NCBI GenBank assembly: GCA_026419775.2
Contig: JAOPGA020000506.1
Coordinates: 1-64,000 of the forward strand
Source: Acrasis kona
Taxonomy: Eukaryota; Heterolobosea; Eutetramitea; Acrasida; Acrasidae
Direction of reading: 5' to 3'
Length of the DNA: 64,000 bases
Shown: positions 22,466-34,000 of the stretch, piece after piece
Position numbering within the stretch: position 1 is the stretch's first letter
Layout: the number at the start of each line of letters is the position of its first letter
Notes under the pieces: generated by a model
What the model saw: the letters and a program-made list of their open reading frames with translations, nothing else
What the model was told of the DNA's origin: nothing
Database searches by the model: none
Program-made: the position numbers and the translations under genes

Positions 22466-22815
22466 AAAGATCGAGGCCGTTGCAAGCACAAGCAAGCACA
22501 AAGTAACATTTAGAGACCCATCATGTAATTAATGCAAAACTTCATCTTGTTCAAAATTTTACTCTTCTGTATTGAGAGATGTTTAAAGTTTGCTATTAGA
22601 CAATAAATTTCTTATAGTGTCTGAAACTGTTGATTTATCTTTGAGTGTACAGAACTTAAGGATATCTTGATTTTCCATGATGTTTCTTGAAAAATTGTAA
22701 AAAAAAATGGATGATTGGTTGGTCAAATTGCAAATATGGTCAATGACAGAATCCTTTTTTCCGTTGACCATCGATGGTGATACAAGCCACATAAATAGAT
22801 TTAAAACCTTTGAGA
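22466..22815. other. Intergenic; may contain an alternative 5' exon of the next gene
   Basis: This 350-bp gap is AT-rich. An ATG at about 22741 opens a frame (MTESFFPLTIDGDTSHINRF...) that runs past 22816 to a GTAAGC donor near 22876. It could be spliced to the downstream gene instead of the start annotated there. Confidence 0.35.
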
Positions 22816-23355
22816 ATGGAGTCCATGATGAACAAGTCAAAAGTACTCGAAGGTACATCATCACCAAGTGTGAAAAGTAAGCTCACTTGCATATGCGTTG
22901 GCAATACCATATATACAACACTCAAGAATAAGGAGCTGAGAAGGTTCCAAAAAGAAGTAAAGTCACAAAACATGGATGTAAAATGCCTCGAGGAAACCTC
23001 GGCTAAACGACCAAAATCATTCGAAACGGGTATGTTCAAACTAAGAAGCATCATGATTCGAGATGACGTCGATGGCCGCATTGTGCTCCAATCATTTACA
23101 GGCAGTGCAACAATAGATAAGGGGTACCCTATCAGCGTTAGTGTACCCTCCGTCGGAAGCGAGTATAATTTAACGATTGGACATCAGTACGTAGTAGACG
23201 TTGTTTTGCAGGGATACATGCAATCTGGCTGTGTATTTGTATATAGAGGTATAGAAAAGGGAGGTCACCTCCTAACCATCAACGCCGACAATTACACCAC
23301 TCAACCCGAAGAACAACAATATACAAAACAATCTGACTGGTTGGTAGTACTCTAA
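22816..23355 (+). CDS. Hypothetical protein, about 179 residues
   Basis: The frame runs from the ATG at 22816 to TAA at 23353-23355; the six upstream bases that extend it begin with TTG. The C-terminal two thirds (from about residue 70) alternates beta-prone segments such as RIVLQSFTGSATI, YPISVSVPSV, HQYVVDVVLQGYM and GCVFVYRG, which suggests a compact beta-barrel or OB-like fold. The N-terminal third is basic. No signal peptide or TM helix is seen. An alternative first exon starting near 22741 and spliced at GTAAGC (about 22876) would replace the first 45 residues or so. It converges on the CENP-C gene, which ends 70 bp downstream. No family is recognised. Confidence 0.5.
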   Translation: MESMMNKSKVLEGTSSPSVKSKLTCICVGNTIYTTLKNKELRRFQKEVKSQNMDVKCLEETSAKRPKSFETGMFKLRSIMIRDDVDGRIVLQSFTGSATIDKGYPISVSVPSVGSEYNLTIGHQYVVDVVLQGYMQSGCVFVYRGIEKGGHLLTINADNYTTQPEEQQYTKQSDWLVVL

Positions 23356-23425
23356 CACTCATTCGCCTTAATGTAAATCAATGTAAAAAATCACAATACA
23401 ATCATAATTTTAATAATATTTACAG

Positions 23426-25948
23426 TTACTCCGATATACTGCTCCTCCCGCTCGCATTGCTCATTCTGCTAGAAGACCTCGATGAATTTCGATCTTTGGT
23501 CTCGTCCCTCTCATCATCTCCATCCTCCTTTATAAATGTATAAACCAACACCGCAGGTTTCCTTTCCGAACGATTTATAATTTGATAGTTATTTTGCTTT
23601 GGCACAAAGAATGTAGAACCAGCAGACAATTCAATTTGTTGTTCGCCCAATTCCAATCTCACTTTTCCAGAGGTCAAGTGGTACACTTCGCTATACTCTT
23701 TGGTGTTAGACTCTGGTTTCAAACATCCAGGATGAATGGTCATGGTACCTGTTTTCCAATTTGTCGTATTCAAGAAAACACCGAGCGTAATGTCCAAGTT
23801 ATTATCTGGGTCTACAAATCGCTTGAAGGGTACATTTTGTGGAAATTTAGCAATCGTTCTGGTGATTTCGGCATCTGCTTTTTGACTATACACTTGGTAT
23901 TTGCCCCTTCTTTTAACTACTTCTTCCTCTCCAGCGGTCAACTTGGGTTTTGTTTTCTTCTTTTTAGGATCTTTACGACCCTCGTCTATTATGTCAGGTC
24001 TCAATACGACTTCCTCATCCAAATCCGCAAATTCATTAGTCCAATATTGTAAAGGTCTCACCCTAGCATAACGCAGAGATTTCTCTATATTGTAAGGAAC
24101 GCCATGAATCTTGTGAAGTTTAGGTGGAACCTCAGCTGCTTTAACAGCAACGTTATCGTCAAAGATTTCATCGTCATTTTCAAGTTTTTCTACTTGAGGG
24201 ACATAATCAGGGTCTTCGTCTTGTGATTCGTCTTCGTCCGAATCTTTCTTCTCTTCGAATTTAAAATATTTTTTGAAATCACCCTTTTGGCCGTGATGTT
24301 GATTAATTGGGCGCGAAATAAACTCACGTCCTTTAAAAATCACTTTTTCTTCTTGCTGTTCATCGTCCTCTTGTGATAACTCGTCCTCTTGTGATTTTTG
24401 TTTTGAACGTTTTGTAGTCGATTTTTTTGCTTTTGGAGGTGGAGATGGTGATTCTGAAGTTGGAGAATCTTGAGCAGGGCGTGATTTTTTGGGAGAGGGA
24501 GGCGATGGTGATTTTGTGGGAGATTCTTGTGGTGACAATGAAGGTGATTCGAAACCACCTCCTCGCTCCACCATATCTTCTTCAAACACATCTTGTCGCA
24601 CATCTCTTTTTTTGTTTCTTTCGGATGGAGGAAGGCGCGGAGATGGTTTTGCGGTGGTTTTTTTTTTCGGTTGTTTGGGCGACTCTTCTTCGGCGTCTCT
24701 CTCTTCTTGTGCTTTACTTATTTTTTGATTTTTTTTTGATTTCTTTTTTTTTTGTAACACTTCGGAATCATCTTGGTCGTTCTGTGGCATCGATCTCTTT
24801 TTTCCTGACGAGCCTTTCGGAGATAAATTAGTTTGGGAGGAACTAACTTTGATTTTATCGGAAGTACTTTGGTCGTCGCTATTACTGCTGGTGTCCATGA
24901 CATCATGATCTTTTGGTCTTAATGTAATGCTAGGTCTTTTAGATGGGGGAGGTATCGTCGGTGTTTTTTTCTTGCTTTTGGGTTCTTGGTAAGTTTCATC
25001 ATCATCATCATCATCCGAACCGTAATGTTTTGATTTTGATTTTGTAGATGTTTGTTTCTTTTCTTTTGGTGCCGAGGTGTCTTTTGTGGGCATGGGTGTT
25101 GAGGGCGAGGGTACTGGGGTTTTCCGAGCGATAGGAGGTTTTCTCGATTGAGGTTCGGTAAATTCATTTTGTTTTGGTTTGGTTGCGGAGTTCGCGCTCT
25201 TGATTGGATTTTTGAATGGTTTATTAACAGGTGTGTCGGATCTACTGGTTGAAGAGCTATTGCTAGTGGTGCTGCTTCTTTTTTGAACAGGTGTCGTTAA
25301 CATTTCTTGAATTGTTTTTGCAGTTTCTTCTCCATCAAAGGAACTTACATCTTTATCGTACAAATCATCAACGTCGTCTGTGAAAGCGTTATTTTCAGGC
25401 AAGTCATCGTCCGGTATTATTGGACTTTCATTAAAGTTTGGTCGGATGGGTTCATGGGATTGTCTTCTTTTGGGATCTGAATCAGAGTCTGACTGCATTA
25501 TTGACCTTCCTACTGGGCTCATTGGTTTATTGGTTCGATCTGTTGTATATCCTTCTTTTGTGTTGTCAACGTCGGATGTTGGTGAATAGGATATTGGAGT
25601 TCTAGATTTTCTGTTTGAGGTTGGTGTTGGTGTTCTGGCGGCATAAACGGACTCTGCCATAGAAATATCTGAGGCTCTGCTATCGTCGACGGTGATGTTG
25701 GTCATCACTGATTCATTGGGTGATGGGGTATTGTATGGAACTTGCGCTTTGTTACGGTCAAATATGTTATTAGGTAGCTCAACATTATCAAAGTCTTTAT
25801 TCGTATTTGAAGTGCGTGTATTTGGTTTTTGACCAGTTCGGTATCCAATCGACGATGCTTCTTTGTATGATAAATGTTCTCTTCTATCCGCCTCCTGTGT
25901 TCCAGGTTTCTTTTGAAATTTGTGTCTTCTAGCCTCATGTGTTGACAT
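23426..25948 (-). CDS. CENPC: CENP-C / Mif2 centromere protein with CENP-C motif and cupin domain
   Basis: Single exon, 840 residues from the ATG at 25948; the frame extends a few codons upstream only through a TTG. Most of the protein (residues 1 to about 600) is disordered: Ser/Pro/Lys-rich with many SPxK-type sites and polybasic runs. At about 624-640 lies a recognisable CENP-C motif (KSLRYARVRPLQYWTNE), the Arg- and Trp-containing signature that binds the CENP-A/H2A nucleosome surface. At about 716-806 is the C-terminal cupin (TMTIHPGCLKP, EVYHLTSGKVRLELG, TFFVPKQNNYQI), the dimerisation domain of Mif2/CENP-C. Order and spacing match the family. It should mark centromeric chromatin and recruit the outer kinetochore. 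The many proline-directed sites suggest cell-cycle phosphorylation. Confidence 0.9.
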   Translation of the reverse strand: MSTHEARRHKFQKKPGTQEADRREHLSYKEASSIGYRTGQKPNTRTSNTNKDFDNVELPNNIFDRNKAQVPYNTPSPNESVMTNITVDDSRASDISMAESVYAARTPTPTSNRKSRTPISYSPTSDVDNTKEGYTTDRTNKPMSPVGRSIMQSDSDSDPKRRQSHEPIRPNFNESPIIPDDDLPENNAFTDDVDDLYDKDVSSFDGEETAKTIQEMLTTPVQKRSSTTSNSSSTSRSDTPVNKPFKNPIKSANSATKPKQNEFTEPQSRKPPIARKTPVPSPSTPMPTKDTSAPKEKKQTSTKSKSKHYGSDDDDDDETYQEPKSKKKTPTIPPPSKRPSITLRPKDHDVMDTSSNSDDQSTSDKIKVSSSQTNLSPKGSSGKKRSMPQNDQDDSEVLQKKKKSKKNQKISKAQEERDAEEESPKQPKKKTTAKPSPRLPPSERNKKRDVRQDVFEEDMVERGGGFESPSLSPQESPTKSPSPPSPKKSRPAQDSPTSESPSPPPKAKKSTTKRSKQKSQEDELSQEDDEQQEEKVIFKGREFISRPINQHHGQKGDFKKYFKFEEKKDSDEDESQDEDPDYVPQVEKLENDDEIFDDNVAVKAAEVPPKLHKIHGVPYNIEKSLRYARVRPLQYWTNEFADLDEEVVLRPDIIDEGRKDPKKKKTKPKLTAGEEEVVKRRGKYQVYSQKADAEITRTIAKFPQNVPFKRFVDPDNNLDITLGVFLNTTNWKTGTMTIHPGCLKPESNTKEYSEVYHLTSGKVRLELGEQQIELSAGSTFFVPKQNNYQIINRSERKPAVLVYTFIKEDGDDERDETKDRNSSRSSSRMSNASGRSSISE

Positions 25949-26237
25949 TGTTCTGAACGTCACGATCGTCAACCACCAAGTTTTGATTCAAGTTTTTAAA
26001 TGAAGTAATCTTCAAAAAAATTAACGGTTGATTGGGAAGATGTACCAATATTATTATAATAGTATTATTACTAATATGACGTTTCAATTCCACAAAGAAC
26101 TGGATTGCATTTTCTTTTAAACTATCCTCAAGAACGAAATCTCTGTTGTTTGACCTTGAGTAAATGAAATCTTTGGTGGATAAGGACAGAAATCTTGTTA
26201 AATCAAATTTATTGATAAATTTTGAGCACACGCATGA

Positions 26238-27941
26238 TTACTCAAGATCATAAATTGACTTGTATTTTGACCTCAAATGATTGATGAAGTAGGAAGGGTT
26301 CAATTTTTCGCCTGTAGCGTCTTTAATGAGTTGTTCAGAGGTCATGGTAACGCTTCCTTTTGAATGAACATTATCTCTCAACCAATTTATTATCGAGTTG
26401 TAGTCATTTTCTCTGACCCACCCTGAAATGGTTGGATGAGCTGCTATTTGAGCTGCGTATAGTGCACCAAGAGTGTATGTTGGGAAGTATCCAAAGTAAC
26501 CACTTCCCCAATGAACATCCTGCAGAACGCCATTAGAGTCATTACTAGGTTTTATTCCCAAATACTTTTCCATTCTTTCACCCCATATTTTTGGCAACTC
26601 ATTTACATTAATTGTACCATTAAACAATTCCCTTTCAATTTCAAAGCGAAGAATGACATGGAGAGGATAAGTTAACTCGTCAGCTTCAACACGTATTAAA
26701 TTATCAAAGTTAACTTTGTTAACACTTTTAAACATAATTTCCTTGCTGGCTTTTAGACCAAACAAGTCTTTAATATGAGGATACCATTTGTCCCAGAAAT
26801 GAGTTCCCATCAGAATGTGTCTCTCCCAGAACAAGCTTTGAGATTCATGGATTGCAACACCAATGTATCTTTGCACAGTTTGACCTTTGTATTTTTTATT
26901 TAAATTAACTTCATATAATGCATGTCCAGCTTCATGCACAGTACATCTTAAACCAGAAAGTAGAGAATTGTTCCTTAATCTTGTTGTAATCCTCACATCG
27001 TCAGTATCCACGCCTAATGAAAATGGGTGGGCCGAAGAGTCCAAACGTCCTTTGCTGAAATCAAATCCAACAACTTCACTTGCAATCTTCCTGCTGAGTT
27101 CTTCCTGTGTCTTTGTAGAGTATACTTGTTCGAGTAATGTAGAATCGTCGACTTGAGAGTTAGATCGGCGTACAGCCGCCACAAGGGGAATCTAATCATT
27201 TAGTGAGATGAATGAAAATGTGATTCATACCAGCTCGGTCTTGAGTTGACTAAAAATGTTATCAATCTCTTGACCAGATGTACCAGGCTCATAATCGTCC
27301 AATAGTACATCATAGGCATCGCGTGACGGATCAATCAAGTTTGCAATTTCTTTTTGTAGAGCAACCCATTGAGTTAAAATGGGTGCAAACATTTCAAAGT
27401 TGTTTGTTTTTCTGGCCTCGACCTAAAGCATAAGCGGAAGTTTTTATTTTATACTCACCCATGTATTAAATCCCTCACTTGATAATTTTGCTCTCTTTTC
27501 GGCAAGATCCTTGGAGAGTTTTGTTTTTCTGTCATAATCTTTTCTTGTCAGCTTAACGTTTGCTGCTTCGTACGCGTCAAGTGTGTGAAGTTCTGATTCA
27601 AGCGAAGTCAAAAGTTCACCAATCTTTGGATCTGTTTCCCTTTCATGTAAAATGCCACTAATTTCAGCCAAGTGCTCCGCACGAGCACCACTTCCTTTGG
27701 TTGGCATCATAACCTATGAAATGAGTTTCAAAAAGTGTGATTGGCCTACTTGCTGATCCCATTCCAGAACGGCATTGATTCCCCTAAGAATACTGATTTT
27801 TCTTAGTATTTCAGTAAGTTCATGGTATTTGTGATTATCTGTTCCATTTTTCAACTCGAATATACCGTGTTCATCTACTATCACTTGCTCACAGTTCACA
27901 ATAAATAATATGACAATCAAACAAAATAGAGTTCTGATCAT
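26238..27941 (-). CDS. Secreted or lysosomal M32 metallocarboxypeptidase
   Basis: Four exons: 27941..27750, 27713..27459, 27422..27231, 27191..26238, with introns of 36, 36 and 39 nt, all phase 0, giving 530 residues. The N-terminus MIRTLFCLIVILFIVNC is a clear signal peptide, so the enzyme enters the secretory pathway. Exon joins restore M32 landmarks: EWDQQ+VMMP, TW+VEARK, then HPFSLGVDTDDVRITTR, the zinc motif HEAGH (299-303), IHESQS, EADELTYPLHVILRFEIE with the third ligand region, and HWGSGYFGYFPTYTLG. All catalytic elements are intact. M32 enzymes cleave C-terminal residues with broad specificity; they are mainly prokaryotic, with known eukaryotic members in trypanosomatids. The gene is divergent from the RNF213-like gene, with 130 bp between starts. 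Confidence 0.95.
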
Positions 27942-28071
27942 TGCTTGGTTGATAAAATATTGTAATCTCAAATTGTAATTAGGAATTAGAAGGTCAAAGT
28001 TGTTCGTCCCAGACAACCGAACCTTCAAATAATTTTATTTATACCTCGAAGCCGAGACCTGTACATACAAT

Positions 28072-31000
28072 ATGGAATCATTCAATGATTTCATCGACCA
28101 TTATTCATCGGATGAAGATGAACAAGATATTGCAAACTTCGCAATGTGTGCTTCTATTAACGGCGGTTATTTAAAAGAAGAACATTTTCAGAATGATGAC
28201 TGTATAAATGTACATTACGATGAAGACATACCATTTTATGAGGATGTAGACAGTGAGGAGAGTTTCGATCATGACAGTCCAAGAGATCCAACAATCACCG
28301 ACTCCCAAACTTCCTCCTCCTCGATTGTTACCATTCCAACCCCAACAACACTTTATAGTGATGATGAATATTATAATCAACTTTTGACAGAAGATGATTT
28401 TGACTATGATGATGGCTCCACATTCATGAGGAAAAGAAGAACAAAAAGACCACTTTTCTCTTTCGACGTCCAAGTCTCCAAAGCCATCTTGGATGAACTT
28501 GAACAAATATACGGAACAAGTCTTTTTGTTGCAGTCGAGTTGCATCAAAGAATCGAGGACTTGAGCGTACAAAGCAAGAACTCCACAAAATCAAGTAGAC
28601 TCATTTCTGCTCATACCAAACAACCGAGCGGCAATTCAAGCCTCACAAACAGCTCGAGTAGCGAGACATCATCCGATGATGCAAATGATGTAATCGTTGT
28701 GGAGCGCAGAAGACAAAAACTCTTCAAAATGACCAGATACACAAAAGATGATAAGTCGAGCGCATCTTCACCAGACATTTGGGGAGTAGACATTCGCCTC
28801 ATACGTTTTAGTGAATTCGAGTACCATTACTTGATTTGTGATAGTAGGTATTTCGATAAAACATTCGACGAGAGTACATCGGACGGCATTCATCAAGTTT
28901 TATCCGAAAGGAGAAGAAGATTTTGTGATAGCGAGAGGAGACATAAATTCGACATTTTTTCATTCGACGCGGAGGACTTGGTGAACCTCAAACACATCTC
29001 TTCGAAATCATCAAACAAACCGCTTGAGCAGTACTTGTCCCATTTAATGTGGCAATGGACCAACGGAGTCAAAATGACTTACATTTCTGATTTTTTGTAC
29101 AGATTCACAGAGTGCCGAACCAATGCTCTCCAATGGACCAAACGTTACGAATCGACTGAAGTCGACGGTCGATATGTGGAGGATAAAATTAGAAAAATGA
29201 TTGATCTTTGGGATCACACATTTACAAATCAAATCAAAAGTTGCGTTGTGGCGTGTTGTGTGGTGGGGTCGCTCACGATGAGAGAACAAGCAAATATTCA
29301 GACGAGTCAACTCAACAACATTTTGAATGGGTTGACCAACAAACAAGGATATCAACACATCAACACGTTAGAGGAGGAACTATGTGACATCAATCACATG
29401 AATTGGTTTCAACTCGGTTTACAATACCTAATCGAAAGTCGGTCAACCGACAAATTTATTTTATTGGGATGTACACCATTCATCATGCTCAACAAGAACG
29501 CAAGCGACTTGCCCAATCTATACGAACCACAACACTCCATGGAACAAAATGAAATTGAATTCAAAAAATCAATCGATCGAATGAGAAGATGTGGTGGATT
29601 ATGTGAAGAGTATTATGGCACGAGCGCCTACCAAATCATATTAACGTCCTCCATTCGACACGCACCGAGTATTCATTGCGTTAGTTACTTATTACAACCG
29701 GAGAGTTTACAAAATTACAATGCGATTCAAGATTATGTAAAAAAATTACCAATTGTAGAAAAAACACAACAAGAGAGCATCATTCAATCGATTGATGATT
29801 TATTGGATCGACATGTGGGACTTGGAGTCCATTTGTTGAGTCATTTACTCGAATCTAATTTCGTAATGCACGCCGATCACGTTGTTGGATTTCACATGAT
29901 TCAAAAATGTACCACCATCACAACCACATATGACGAGGCACAATTGGATTCCATTCATAGATGGTTCGTCAAAATCATTTCCAAAGAATTCAATCTCGAA
30001 GCCATCCTTCAGATTGTGGAATTTGTAAATTCAAAATCAAGTCAACCAGAATCAAAATTACTCCATTCCATCGAACAAATTTCATTCGCTCAAAAGGAAC
30101 CACTGGATGTGCTCAAGTTGTTACTTTCGTTACAAGATCCTTATGATTCAATCATTCGTGATTGGATTTTAAATCATTGTAAATTTAGAATTGAATCACA
30201 TCTCGAATCTTGCACAGAATTGTTTTTATTGCTCACGAAAGAATGTAAAGACAATCACCTTCGGTATCAACTTTTGTGTTACTTGTTAACCATGAGCGTG
30301 CCCAATAAGCCCATTTGTTTAGAATCATTACTAAAGTATCCCATTTGGTACCACTACATTCGTTATGTACAAATTGTAAATTGTAACATCACAATTTCAG
30401 ATCAAGTTTATGAGTGTTTACAAAACATGGTCAAACCTGGCATACAATTATGCTTAAATACCATGTATGAATTATTAGATGGAAACATTAATGTGGGCGA
30501 TTTGAAATTAATTTTACAAAACGAATCAGAATTTATGAAATTGACTTATTTGATGGGAGATGTTGGATTCGATCAAACGAGCATACAAAAACAAGAAGAT
30601 TTATTGAAGATCTTCGAAAACACATTGGACACATTCCAATCTTTTTTGACCATTTATTGTATTGGTTCGAATCGATACAAGGTAAAAAAGATTTTGGATT
30701 CCATTTACAACACTCGTTTGAAATTGAACCAAATGAATTTGAAAGATTTGAATAAGGTATTTGGTGAGAAATTACCAATCAGTGCCCAAACGTTAGATTG
30801 GTTTTATCAGTTGAGAGGTAGCGAGTTGTTCTTATCGTTATGGAGCCAAGTCCTTTCTGAATACGACACCATGTCCCTAAAGAATACGCAAGTCATTTTG
30901 GTGCCCATTCTTTGTAGAGAATGGAAATTGATACATGATCAAATTGACGATGGGTCAATCAGTTTTGTCAACTTGGAACATTTCTTAAGGAATGTACCAT

Positions 31001-34000
31001 TGGAGCGTTATATGTTCGAATTGACCAAATTGGGAGTCGGTCATGACGATCCTCCCAATTGGGTACAAGACAAATTGAATCTGTTACATCGATTCAATCA
31101 AATTACAACATACAAACAAAATTTACCAATCTTTTTAAATTTGTGTAATTATGTAAAATCAAAATTCGTGGATGATTTGGAATCGGATCATGATTACAAT
31201 AATTTGCAACAAATGTCCAAAACATTGTATTTGGATTGGAATCAATATACTCTATCAGCAATTGATTCCATTCAGTTGTTCTCCGCTCACTTCTTTGATC
31301 AACTCAGCATGGACCATTTATTATTACTAGATGCGTTACAAAATCCAATTTTAGATTGGTTGACCAATCATCGATCCAATCGAGAATTCAACAACGTATT
31401 AGGAATTTGTAAAAGTTACACTGATGATTGTCAAGTATTAGAGGCACTATCGTCACTAGTCATCATACGTAATTTAATAGCTCCCATTTTATACGCAGAG
31501 CCCAATTCCTTCTCTAATCTCATTCACTTCCGATCCATGTTATGTAATTTGCCCATACAAGAGAACGACGCGCTCTCTCATGCGCTCAATCTCAAAAAGA
31601 GCTTTTCGCTGCTCTTAAAAACATTTGAAGAGAAAATAAAATCACCGGGCATACAGGGTTTGTATGACCTGGACGAAATGATACAACATGGCACATTTGT
31701 TTTCTCAAGCATGTGTTTGAATCAAACGAACGTATGCGTCAAGTGCGAAATAAAAGGACCCGATCACACTCGAATAGAAACAATTGATTCGTTATTGGAT
31801 CTACGTAATAAATTAGTGTTGGCCGAACTTCCTCACGAATTAAATCAACACAAGAATGCCGTAGATGGCATTCAATTCAAAATTGATAACTTTGTTCGTC
31901 AAATCACCGTCTTGTGCGAAATCGACGAGACTTTACGATCGTTGTGTAAATTGGGTCATTATGGATACCGTCAGTTCGAATTCCACAAGAGCATTGCTGC
32001 ATGTGATCATTATTCGGTTTTAGAGAGCTTAGCTCATGATTTGTTACAAGAGAAGATCGAATGGAACGATCAAGTGAACAGAGCAAGACAAGATTATTAT
32101 TTTGTAAACTTTTTTGGCATGAAATTAACGCTAAGGATCATCACTCTACTACATGATATTTCTAATCAGCAACACGACGAAAATATGTTAAAAGAATTAC
32201 AAGAAATTTTAATGTTTGTTGATACTGGTTTGACTAGTGATGTCTTGTTGGATTTCATTACTAGAAAATGGCAACCCATTTCTATAAGAGACGAAGATTT
32301 GGAAACAAACACAACATTGATTTCTAGATTTGGTTCTTTTATAGATGAGTTGTTCTCTACGAGGTGTTTCTTGACCATTAGAGAAATTCCACCTACGTTC
32401 TCTGACGCTCAATTTACGACTCATAATATCGGATTAGCGGAGAAGCTTAACGAATGTCATTTTTGTGTGCTGAGCACCAGCGATCATCATGTTTTTGATA
32501 CCATTGTGAGTATCTATTCGTATAAATCAAGATTAGCACAACCAGAGGAAGTTATCCTTTGTGATCAAGATACAGAGTTGGAAGATTTGATCATCATGTT
32601 GAATCGATGGTCTAGAGCTAGTTTGTATGGTAGAAGAGACGCTGTATATGTAATTGCTCGCGTGCATGATTTACCATACGCCATACAAGTCAAACTCATT
32701 TCAATGATTAGAGAATTATTATCTAGTCCTGTTGTTCAACAATCTTGTTCTAGTTTGATCTTGCTAACTCCTGTTCATCAATCCCAACATTTAATTACTG
32801 TCTTTACTCCATATGTTGTTTCTAATTTCCGTCGCTTGGATCAAAATGCAATTAAGAGAGTCATGAAGCATCTAAGCGATGATCATAGTGGCGAAATGAT
32901 TTGCTTTAAGAGCAAAGTGAGCGGTGCAGGTAAAACCCATGCAATCATGAGGAGAGTTCATCGCAAGAATCTACTTTACAAGAGAATCACTGTTTATAGT
33001 GATGCAACTGGTGTTAACTTGGTTGATAAGTTGAAAACAAAATCAACTCAACCAGTTGCCATTCACATCAACTTGTGTTCGTCCTTGTTAACAAACACTT
33101 GTAGATTGTTGTTCGAGTTGATCTATATTGGTTATGTCAAGGACGGTAAAGGAATTCAATCTTACTATAGACGCCCATGCGATGCTATTTATATTGAAAT
33201 TCCGTTGTATGACCCAGATGCATTATATGTTTGCTGTAACGATCAAGTCTCTTATTTGACTATCGGTGATCGATTGCTGTCCAAAACAATCACGGTCGAT
33301 GCGAGCGAACTTGATTTGTGTCAAGTTGAGCTGGTCAAACAAGATGACAATGAAGATTTATTTAAAATAAAAATAGTACCGAACGATTCCATGCAGGTCG
33401 TTTGTAAGTTCTTAAAGTCGTTTCAAGAAGGTTTATTTTTAAATAAGAAATATGATTTTGATATTGATTTGGTTCCTGAACAAAGCAACGAATCTTGCTT
33501 TGATTTGATTTGTAAACACGCTGAATTCGAATTGTCCAATGTATCATTCTCCATGATGAACCACTATGTTAATTTCACATACGGTCATTTTTGTAATTTA
33601 CTCAATTACAGCGAATGGAATAACAAATCACTTCATCCTCATCAACACTACTTAATTCGTCTGGTCATCCGATGTGCACTTGATTTCTCTGCACGTAGCA
33701 TGGATCCACTAACTCAAAAATCAAACGAGAATCAAGATAACCAACATCATGATGGTATCAACGACGAACAACAACTAGAAGACGTTGATTTGAAATTAGA
33801 GCAATTCAAAGTGATGCAATCCCACTTGATTAGACATTCAAATCGATTCGAGAGTATGATTCGCTGGGAAGATGTTACTCATCCTTTAATTGTATTTCAC
33901 TACAATAACAATCCATTACCACAAGATTTGAATCACGTTGATGATTATCAACAACAAGCACAACTACCAAATTGCGCAATTGAGTTTTTATGTGCCGATC

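Noticed and set aside
25935-26231. 98-codon minus-strand frame between CENP-C and the M32 gene
   Set aside because: It has no ATG (opens with GTG), overlaps the CENP-C start in another frame, and no splice joins it in frame to CENP-C. It is probably 5' UTR or chance.
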